A DNA stretch of 34,997 bases from positions 1 to 34,997 of IMG/VR virus record IMGVR_UViG_3300042691_055943; one strand, written 5' to 3'. The notes under the pieces are model-generated. The model did no database searches and was not told the DNA's origin. It was given only the letters and a program-made list of their open reading frames with translations. Positions 6,068-11,111 of this stretch are shown piece after piece. This stretch comes from a virus. The translations under genes were made by a program, and so were the position numbers. Every line of letters starts with the position of its first letter. Position 1 is the stretch's first letter.

Positions 6068-6201
6068 GGCTTGCCCTTTCCGTCGCCGTCGCCGTGGCGA
6101 TCCGCCGGATCACCACGCCCGGCTTTCATAAACTTCCCGACCAGGATCATCAGCACGAAATAAGTCCCCAGACCAACCACGATGATGATTGCCGTTTCCA
6201 T
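6064..6201 (-). CDS. Very small membrane protein (45 aa)
   Basis: A 45-residue gene: METAIIIVVG start, a single hydrophobic helix of about 20 residues (positions 4-22), then a Lys-containing turn and a polar Asp/Gly/Lys-rich tail. The ATG at 6201 follows the upstream stop (6204-6206) by 2 nt, and the stop overlaps the GTG of the next gene. The exact fit between two real genes and the clear transmembrane pattern support it as a real gene. Function unknown. Confidence 0.65.
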   Translation of the reverse strand: METAIIIVVGLGTYFVLMILVGKFMKAGRGDPADRHGDGDGKGKP

Positions 6202-6203
6202 GA

Positions 6204-6656
6204 TCAGCCTCCCAGCAGCGCCATCAGGTCGGCGCGCAGCTGGGCCAGCGTCATTTCCGACCCATCAATATCCGCCAGCAGTTTGCGCGCCTCGGTGCGA
6301 TCCACCGTGCCATCATGCACCGCGTCGGCCAGGTCGCTTGCCACCCGCAGCAGCGACGGCAGGGCCGCGCGCGCATCCGTGGTCGTTCGCCGCTGGTCCC
6401 CGATCGGCCGCGCGCCCGCCGCCAGGGCGTTCAGCCGGTCGAGCACCAGCGACGACCGCAGTTGCGACAGCCCCGCCGCCACCATGCGGGCGATGTCACC
6501 GGCCGACCAATCGTGGGTGCCGTTGCACCGGCGGCGAATGGAATCTTCGCTTATGCCGCATTCGGCCGCAGCAGCACCGACGCCGCCCAGGCGGGTGACC
6601 TCATCAGCGAGAGCGGCGGACAGGGTGGATGAGGCTTGCGCAGCAGTGACGGACAC
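6204..6656 (-). CDS. CII-like or other helix-turn-helix early regulator
   Basis: A 150-residue protein. Residues ~20-65 read 'TRLGGVGAAAAECGISEDSIRRRCNGTHDWSAGDIARMVAAGL', in which a helix-turn-helix followed by a short W-containing segment resembles the phage CII-type DNA-binding domain. Residues 70-150 are helical, with repeated Leu/Ala and a 'VDRTEARKLLADI' segment. Its position, third or fourth after the cro-like gene on the early transcript, is where cII lies in lambdoid phages. The assignment is by pattern and position; it could equally be a generic regulator. Confidence 0.6.
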   Translation of the reverse strand: MSVTAAQASSTLSAALADEVTRLGGVGAAAAECGISEDSIRRRCNGTHDWSAGDIARMVAAGLSQLRSSLVLDRLNALAAGARPIGDQRRTTTDARAALPSLLRVASDLADAVHDGTVDRTEARKLLADIDGSEMTLAQLRADLMALLGG

Positions 6657-6694
6657 GGGTTGCTCCTGGTGTCGGTTGAATGAAATGGGCGCGG

Positions 6695-6790
6695 TCAGGG
6701 CGTCAGGTCGTGGCGGTAAATCCAGGCAACGATCAACGCGGCTGCCGCCAGGGCGCTGATGACCAGTGCGGCGATCTCGAGCTCACCCAT
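6695..6790 (-). CDS. Very small membrane protein (31 aa)
   Basis: A 31-residue reading frame, MGELEIAALV start followed by one hydrophobic helix rich in Ala/Ile/Leu (about residues 5-26) and a short 'YRHDLTP' tail. The ATG at 6790 overlaps the end of the preceding gene by 8 nt, as is common in this operon. It may be a small inner-membrane protein; function unknown. A longer in-frame start at 6931 would overlap the upstream gene almost completely and is unlikely. Confidence 0.5.
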   Translation of the reverse strand: MGELEIAALVISALAAAALIVAWIYRHDLTP

Positions 6791-7058
6791 GGCGCACCGC
6801 CATCGTAGCGACCCGGCGCCGGTGCTCCTGGTGCGCTGCCAGGGCATGGCCGGCGGCGCAGCGGACCTTGGTCCTCTCATCAGCCAGCGCCTTGCTGCCG
6901 ACTTCACCAAGGACACGCGAAAAGCCGGCAATAGCCTGCGCCTGCGCCAAGTGATGGCGGGCGTACCCAGCCCACATGTCGCGCACCTGGATCAGGGCCG
7001 GAGCCATCGCGCCCGAATAGGCATGGGATGACTCCGGGTTGGTGGTGGTAATGGACAT
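6783..7058 (-). CDS. Hypothetical early phage protein
   Basis: A 91-residue, mostly helical, Ala/His-rich protein with no recognised domain. It follows the preceding gene with a 5-nt gap and overlaps the next small membrane-protein gene by 8 nt. Two Cys/His positions near the middle and end do not form a clear metal site. Function unknown. Confidence 0.6.
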   Translation of the reverse strand: MSITTTNPESSHAYSGAMAPALIQVRDMWAGYARHHLAQAQAIAGFSRVLGEVGSKALADERTKVRCAAGHALAAHQEHRRRVATMAVRHG

Positions 7059-7063
7059 GGCGA

Positions 7064-7297
7064 TCAGAACTGTCCCTGGCCGTGCGGTCCGCGATGGACG
7101 CCGTAGGTCATTTCCAAGGCGCGAGAAATTCGACTGGTGCCCCGGCTGATCCGCGCTGCGATCTCCAGTTCAACCCGATCAACGATCGCCTGGAAAGCCG
7201 CCGCGTCGGTCATCACCGGCGTGACTGGTTCCAGTGTGATCGGCGGAAGCTGGGCCGCGCAGGACTGCGCCGCCGTGGCAGATGAACCGGCAGTCAT
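7064..7297 (-). CDS. Hypothetical early phage protein
   Basis: A 77-residue protein that follows the cro-like gene with an ATGA overlap (7297-7294). The N-terminal third is Ala/Thr/Pro-rich; the rest contains an amphipathic helix ('AAFQAIVDRVELEIAARISRGTSRISRALEM'). No known domain was recognised. As the second gene of the early transcript it occupies a regulatory position, but nothing in the sequence shows a role. Confidence 0.6.
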   Translation of the reverse strand: MTAGSSATAAQSCAAQLPPITLEPVTPVMTDAAAFQAIVDRVELEIAARISRGTSRISRALEMTYGVHRGPHGQGQF

Positions 7298-7605
7298 GCT
7301 ACACCCCGCCCGGCAACCTGGCGACGTGAACCGCGACCGATCGCTGATGCCGCCTTCCGCCGCCCCGGCTTGGGCAGCCGCGCCAACCGGAAGCGCTCGG
7401 CGCGGTCGGACTCCACCGCTGCCGTCAGGTCGGCCAGCGGGATGCCCAGGGCAGCGGCGAGGGATGGCAGGCGGGTGCGGGTGGGGAGGTGGCGGCCGGT
7501 CTGCCAGGACGACACGACCGACTGCGACACCCCGGCGGCGGCGGCAACCACCACCTGGGTTTTTCGGGCGGTCAGTGCCTCCAATAACGAACCTGTATTG
7601 CTCAT
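7294..7605 (-). CDS. Cro-like XRE-family DNA-binding protein
   Basis: A 103-residue protein, first gene of the minus-strand early operon, divergent from the repressor-like gene. Residues ~10-60 form an XRE/Cro-CI helix-turn-helix: 'KTQVVVAAAAGVSQSVVSSWQTGRHLPTRTRLPSLAAALGIPLADL', with the recognition helix around 'SQSVVSSWQTG'. The C-terminal part is strongly basic. By position and size it would be the lytic-side regulator that binds the operators in the divergent region; one operator candidate (7581-7600) lies within its own first codons, suggesting autoregulation. Confidence 0.82.
   Translation of the reverse strand: MSNTGSLLEALTARKTQVVVAAAAGVSQSVVSSWQTGRHLPTRTRLPSLAAALGIPLADLTAAVESDRAERFRLARLPKPGRRKAASAIGRGSRRQVAGRGVA
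7581..7600. promoter_or_regulatory. Candidate operator within the cro-like gene start
   Basis: CCAATAACG at 7581-7589 repeats the half-site of the perfect inverted repeat at 7613-7633, followed by an imperfect inverted half (TATTG, 7596-7600). The two sites are 32 bp apart, about three helical turns, so dimers could bind the same face of the DNA. Confidence 0.5.
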
Positions 7606-7612
7606 GGCTCTA

Positions 7613-7633
7613 CCAATAACGATGTCTTATTGG
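7613..7633. promoter_or_regulatory. Candidate operator in the divergent lysogeny switch
   Basis: A perfect 7-bp inverted repeat, CCAATAA (7613-7619) and TTATTGG (7627-7633) with a 7-nt centre, lies between the divergent cro-like and repressor-like genes. It sits over the -10 side of the leftward promoter candidate. It is the expected kind of site for the two HTH proteins encoded on either side. Confidence 0.65.
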
Positions 7634-7640
7634 CTGTCAA
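7617..7640 (-). promoter_or_regulatory. Candidate leftward early promoter
   Basis: On the minus strand a perfect -35 hexamer TTGACA (7640-7635) is followed after 16-17 nt by a weak -10 (TATTGG/ATTGGT), which overlaps the operator. It would drive the cro-like gene (ATG at 7605) and the whole early operon down to the cassette array. Confidence 0.5.
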
Positions 7641-7666
7641 ATAAAAATCAGTTAGGATAATAATAT

Positions 7667-8161
7667 ATGAGTTTTTCCAAGATATTATCTAAACGATTCA
7701 TGGAGCTTGGCATTTCTGAAACAGCCGGAAGCAAGCGAATGGGCGTCACTCAGCCATTTGTCAACAATATCGTCAACAAAAAAAGTCTTCCATCAGCAGA
7801 TCGCCTCGTTGATTGGGCCAATGCTCTCGACCTTCATGATGAGGCTCGTGCCGAATTTCTCATTGCTGGAATTGCCGAGCATGCCCCCCAGGCCATTTCA
7901 GAATTGCTGGAAAAACACTTCGCCCGCAAAGTAACCCGCCTGCGCGACGGCGGCGATGTGGAGTATGCCGTCACCCTGCCACCGCTGGACGAACAACGCG
8001 AAATAGCAGCCCAGCTTGCCCAGGTCGAAACCGAACGCGATGCACTCAAGGCCCAGCTTGCCGCGATCGAAGCGCTCATTCACCCGCAGCCCATTCCCCC
8101 GGCAAAAACCCCACGCAAATTGAAATTGCGCGCACCGCTTGTCCCGACTCCGAAACCGTGA
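7667..8161 (+). CDS. Repressor-like XRE-family protein
   Basis: A 164-residue protein. Residues ~8-60 form a helix-turn-helix ('RFMELGISETAGSKRMGVTQPFVNNIVNKKSLPSADRLVDWANAL', recognition helix about 'TQPFVNNIVNKK'). A middle segment of unknown fold follows, then a coiled coil at ~108-135 ('EQREIAAQLAQVETERDALKAQLAAIEAL') and a basic Pro-rich tail. There is no LexA-type peptidase domain, so induction by RecA cleavage is not expected. The start has AGGA 9 nt upstream. It is divergent from the cro-like gene and heads a plus-strand operon, so it is the best candidate for the lysogeny repressor. Confidence 0.75.
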   Translation: MSFSKILSKRFMELGISETAGSKRMGVTQPFVNNIVNKKSLPSADRLVDWANALDLHDEARAEFLIAGIAEHAPQAISELLEKHFARKVTRLRDGGDVEYAVTLPPLDEQREIAAQLAQVETERDALKAQLAAIEALIHPQPIPPAKTPRKLKLRAPLVPTPKP

Positions 8162-8616
8162 CAGCACACCACCAGCGCCAATCGCTGAACCTCCCAGGCT
8201 TTCCGCCCGCCCCCCTGCCTACCTGGCTGCCAGTGACCACCGACCACCGTCTCTTCACGCTTGGTGATGAAATCGGCAAGGCGTTGTCGCTCCGACTGGA
8301 TGCCTACCACCGCAGTCCGCATCAGGTCAGCGATGCGCGCAATACCATTCGATGGTGGTGCTCAGACGTTGCCGATGCCCTGGCCCAATCCAGCCGCTTT
8401 GACGTAGCCGACGAAGCCGTTTCCCAGGCCGATCCCGACACCCATGCCGCGATCATGCGCTGGCTTGAAGGGGAGTGGTCCACCAGCGCCAGCCTCATAG
8501 ACCTGGCTTGGCGACTGCACGGACACCCGACCTTGATTTCCGCGCTTGAGTGGTTATTTGATCAAGCCGACACCCCATCCCGCCCGCGCCGGAAGTCCGT
8601 CGCGCGCCCATCCTGA
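8158..8616 (+). CDS. Hypothetical lysogeny-operon protein
   Basis: A 152-residue soluble protein of unknown function. The GTG start at 8158 overlaps the stop of the repressor-like gene (GTGA), so the two are translationally coupled. The protein is Trp/His-rich and helical in appearance ('SDARNTIRWWCSDVADALAQSSRFDVADEAVSQ', then 'HAAIMRWLEGEWSTSASLIDLAWRLHGHP'). Coupling to the repressor suggests expression in the lysogen; it could be a repressor cofactor or an exclusion protein, but there is no direct evidence. Confidence 0.65.
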   Translation: MTAHHQRQSLNLPGFPPAPLPTWLPVTTDHRLFTLGDEIGKALSLRLDAYHRSPHQVSDARNTIRWWCSDVADALAQSSRFDVADEAVSQADPDTHAAIMRWLEGEWSTSASLIDLAWRLHGHPTLISALEWLFDQADTPSRPRRKSVARPS

Positions 8617-8625
8617 CAGGAATCC

Positions 8626-9081
8626 ATGACTCGCATTCTTCTCCTGGTTGTGGCCACGCTCTGCGCCACGGGCTGCACCCAACGCATGATCGATGCGACC
8701 CTGGTCAGCACCAAGAACATCCCCGCAGAAACGGTCTCGCTGTCCGACAACATCACGATCAAAGGTGTCGAAGGAACTTCGGGAACCTTCTGGTTTACGA
8801 TCATCCCGACCGCAACCATCGCCAATCCCAAAGACGCCATTGATGACGCGCTCAAGAAATCAGGATCCGACTACCTGACCAGCGCCGTGCTCTATCACAG
8901 CGTTTTTGGCATCCCTGGCATCCTCTGGTACGAATCCTATGACATCAAAGGCGATGGCCATTCAGCGAAGCCCATGCCCGCCGATGAACTCAAGCGCCTG
9001 CGCGATGATTTCGAGGAAAAGCGCAAGGCCAAAGAGGCGCAACGTTCCAGCACCACCGCCCGTGGCGGCAGCCAGGATTGA
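8626..9081 (+). CDS. Putative lipoprotein expressed from the lysogeny operon
   Basis: A 151-residue protein with a classic signal peptide (MTRILLLVVATLCATGC) and a lipobox ending at Cys17, so it should be exported and lipidated. The mature part has a beta-rich centre and a 'DAIDDALKKSGSDYLTSAVLYHSVFGIPGILWYESYDIKG' segment that recalls small envelope lipoproteins with a TRL-like fold. The C-terminal 40 residues are charged and helical. It lies 9 nt after the preceding gene. As a surface-exposed product of a lysogenic operon it is a candidate for superinfection exclusion or host-envelope modification; this is inference. Confidence 0.75.
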   Translation: MTRILLLVVATLCATGCTQRMIDATLVSTKNIPAETVSLSDNITIKGVEGTSGTFWFTIIPTATIANPKDAIDDALKKSGSDYLTSAVLYHSVFGIPGILWYESYDIKGDGHSAKPMPADELKRLRDDFEEKRKAKEAQRSSTTARGGSQD

Positions 9082-9084
9082 TCC

Positions 9085-9552
9085 ATGTCTTATATCGCGT
9101 CCAACCTCATGCCCGGCGAAACCATCCAGCATCAAACCCGTGTATCCTGGTGGTCCATCAGCGGCATGGGCATCTTTCTCGGCCTCGCAGCGATCGTCGG
9201 CGGCTTGGCGGGTGGCTCGCCGTTGTTCATCGTGCTTGGATTCTTCGTCCTGGGTGGGCTGTGGCTCTCCATGTTCATTGCCGTAAAGACAACCGAACTC
9301 GCCATCACCAACCGCCGCGTCATCGCCAAGGTCGGATGGCTGTCCCGCCGAACCATCGAAATGCAGTTAGACAAAGTCGAAAGCATCCACGTCAACCAAG
9401 GAATCTTGGAACGCCTCGCTAATTTTGGTTCCATCGTCATCGCTGGCACCGGGTCATCACATGCGCCGATCCTGGGCATCGTAGACCCGATGGCCTTCCG
9501 CCGGCAATTCCTGACCGCAGTCGAGGCAACCAAGGTCAGGCCCGCCCCATGA
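9085..9552 (+). CDS. Bacterial PH-domain (bPH2/YdbS-like) membrane protein
   Basis: A 155-residue protein. The N-terminus 'LMPGETI-HQTRVSWW' is followed by two adjacent transmembrane helices (about 25-45 and 48-68), then 'TTELAITNRRVIAKVGWLSRRTIEMQLDKVESIHVNQGILERLANFGSIVIAGTGSS', the signature of bacterial PH (bPH2) domains ('TN-RVI--G---R---E--L-KVE-I', 'G-V-I-GTG'). Function in general is poorly known; family members sit at the cell membrane. Its place between the lipoprotein and a small membrane protein in the lysogeny operon suggests envelope-level lysogenic conversion. Confidence 0.88.
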   Translation: MSYIASNLMPGETIQHQTRVSWWSISGMGIFLGLAAIVGGLAGGSPLFIVLGFFVLGGLWLSMFIAVKTTELAITNRRVIAKVGWLSRRTIEMQLDKVESIHVNQGILERLANFGSIVIAGTGSSHAPILGIVDPMAFRRQFLTAVEATKVRPAP

Positions 9553-9752
9553 CCCCACCCCGCTGGTCCATCCGCCCCTTCATCTGGACCCTGTCCGGCT
9601 GGTCCCTCGCCGCCGGCCTGGCGGTGGTCTGCGTCTGCCAATACACCCACATCGCCATGCTTGAAAACGACGCCGCAGAAAATCAAAACTACCGGGAAGA
9701 CTGCCGGAATCTGCTTAAGCCGTTGAAGACAAAGAACCTTCCTCCGTCTTGA
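9549..9752 (+). CDS. Small membrane protein ending inside the att core
   Basis: A 67-residue protein whose ATG overlaps the stop of the PH-domain gene (ATGA, 9549-9552). One transmembrane helix (about residues 15-33, 'LSGWSLAAGLAVVCVCQYT') is followed by a short polar tail. Its TGA stop (9750-9752) is supplied by the att core that begins at 9749. In the integrated state the crossover lies at or beyond the stop, so the protein should be unchanged. Function unknown. Confidence 0.65.
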   Translation: MTPPRWSIRPFIWTLSGWSLAAGLAVVCVCQYTHIAMLENDAAENQNYREDCRNLLKPLKTKNLPPS

Positions 9753-9791
9753 AAATCCATGTGTCGCTGGTTCGATTCCGGCCGAGGCCAC
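9749..9791 (+). other. Phage attachment site core (attP) matching the 3' half of tRNA-Phe
   Basis: The 43-bp stretch reads as the 3' half of a tRNA: anticodon loop TTGAAAA (GAA, Phe), 3' anticodon stem TCCAT, variable loop GTGTC, T stem and loop GCTGG-TTCGATT-CCGGC, acceptor 3' strand CGAGGCC and discriminator A. No matching 5' half lies upstream, so no complete tRNA gene is present. It lies just before the integrase and between two phage regions, as expected for attP of a phage that integrates at tRNA-Phe and restores its 3' end. Confidence 0.82.
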
Positions 9792-9797
9792 TAGGTA

Positions 9798-9824
9798 AAC
9801 CCCGCAGAAATGCGGGGTTTTTTG
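9798..9824 (+). terminator. Rho-independent terminator
   Basis: AACCCCGCA, loop GAAA, then TGCGGGGTT followed by a T run. The 9-bp stem with a tetraloop is a strong intrinsic terminator for plus-strand transcripts. It separates the lysogeny operon from the integrase. Lying directly after the tRNA-like core, it may have been acquired with the tRNA 3' end. Confidence 0.88.
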
Positions 9825-9907
9825 TTTAATAAGCCTTGGTCGGGGGTGCTGTTATTGTCCCGATTCGTCCCCTTTCGTCCCGCGAAAGTGCCGACAAAGT
9901 GCCGGGC

Positions 9908-10975
9908 ATGGGTGAGCACAAAGGCTGGCGGTTGCGGGCTGAGGATGGGGGGTGGCGGGCGTATGTCCGCATCCCGGGCAAGGGATATCGGTCGCGGAAT
10001 TTCCCCGGTGAGGCGAAGGCTGAGGCGCGGGCGTGGGCCCAGGATGAGGCGGCCAAGCAGCGCACGTCGCGCCGGTACACGCCGCTCATCGGCGGCAAGG
10101 CGATGGTGGCGACGCTGGCGGTCGACTACCTGGCGTCGCTGACGGCGCGGGGGCGGTCACCGGCGCACTTGCGGAACTGCCGGACGACGTTGGAAGGGGT
10201 CGCCGCGGTGGCGCCCGACCTGGCGGCGGGGGATGCGGGGCGGGCGCTAGAGCGCTGGCTGGATGGGATGGAGTGCGCGCCCGGGAACCGCAACCGATTG
10301 CTGGCTGAGGTGCGGGCGTTTTGCCGCTGGCTGATGCGGCGGGATCTGCTTGAGCGTGATCCGACCAAGGCGATCGATCGGGCGAGCGTGCCGGACTACC
10401 TGCGGCCTCAGTTCGGGCTGGATGAGCTTCACCGGCTGCTGACGGTGCCGGATCCGTATCGGGCTCGGTTCGCGCTGCTGGTGTATGCCGGTCTTCGGGC
10501 CGGTGAGGCGGCGGCGTTGACCTGGGGCGACGTGGATCTGGCGGGCGGGGTGATCCTGGTGCGGATGCATGTCGGGCATCGGCTCAAGCGAAACCGGGAG
10601 CGAATCGTCCCATTGCAACCAGAATTAGTGCAGTTGCTCGGTACACCGGGGGAACCAGGGCGGCGGGCGACCGGGCCGAGCGGGCACAACGAGCGGCGAG
10701 ACTTCGCCTCATACCTTATACGACGAGGCGTGACACCCCAGGGGCGTTCGCCGCACGCCTGCCGCCACACCTATGCTGGGTTGATGACGGCAAGTGGGGT
10801 TCCTGGGCCGCTGCTGAGTGCCTACCTGGGGCACACCAGCGCCGCGACCACGATGTTGTACACCAAGATGGCGGCCCGGTACGCTCAGGCGGTCACGGCG
10901 TGGCCGCGTGGGCGATTTGTGCTGACGCCTGCGCATGATGTGCCAGTGCCGCTGATTCCGCCCGTTCACGGCTGA
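9908..10975 (+). CDS. int: Tyrosine recombinase (phage integrase)
   Basis: A 355-residue integrase from ATG 9908. An in-frame TTG at 9836 would add 24 residues that run through the direct repeats and is less likely. Counting from ATG: an N-terminal arm-binding segment (~1-60), a core-binding SAM-like domain (~65-160) and a catalytic domain (~165-330). Catalytic residues are visible: Arg in 'YAGLRAGEAAALTW', Lys in 'HRLKRNRE', HxxR in 'HACRHTYAGLM', His in 'YLGHTSAATT' and the nucleophile Tyr in 'MLYTKMA'. It lacks the extra patch typical of integron IntI. It is adjacent to attP and convergent with the tail operon, and would catalyse integration at tRNA-Phe. Confidence 0.92.
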   Translation: MGEHKGWRLRAEDGGWRAYVRIPGKGYRSRNFPGEAKAEARAWAQDEAAKQRTSRRYTPLIGGKAMVATLAVDYLASLTARGRSPAHLRNCRTTLEGVAAVAPDLAAGDAGRALERWLDGMECAPGNRNRLLAEVRAFCRWLMRRDLLERDPTKAIDRASVPDYLRPQFGLDELHRLLTVPDPYRARFALLVYAGLRAGEAAALTWGDVDLAGGVILVRMHVGHRLKRNRERIVPLQPELVQLLGTPGEPGRRATGPSGHNERRDFASYLIRRGVTPQGRSPHACRHTYAGLMTASGVPGPLLSAYLGHTSAATTMLYTKMAARYAQAVTAWPRGRFVLTPAHDVPVPLIPPVHG

Positions 10976-11111
10976 TCTTTCCGTTATATTCGATGATGGC
11001 GGCGCGTTCGACGATGGCCTCGATGGTGGCCAGGGGCATGCCGTCATAGGACAGCATGCACGCCAGGCGGTCGGCGTGCAGCGGTGGCGGAAGATGGGTT
11101 ACGTCCGGCAT
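10893..11111 (-). CDS. Hypothetical small protein at the end of the tail operon
   Basis: A 72-residue protein. The ATG overlaps the gpJ-like stop (TGATG at 11113-11109). The sequence 'ADRLACMLSYDGMPLATIEAIVERAAIIEYNGKISRERAESAALAHHAQ' looks like a real small helical protein. Its 3' end overlaps the convergent integrase gene by about 83 bp, so antisense interference between late transcription and int is possible. No function recognised. Confidence 0.55.
   Translation of the reverse strand: MPDVTHLPPPLHADRLACMLSYDGMPLATIEAIVERAAIIEYNGKISRERAESAALAHHAQASAQIAHAATP

Noticed and set aside
9749-9791. A complete tRNA-Phe gene
   Set aside because: Only the part from the anticodon loop to the acceptor end is present; the upstream bases are coding sequence and cannot form D or acceptor arms.
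9908-10975. Integron integrase (IntI) serving the attC-like sites
   Set aside because: It lacks the extra IntI patch between catalytic boxes and lies beside a tRNA-type attP, far from the array; it is a phage integrase.
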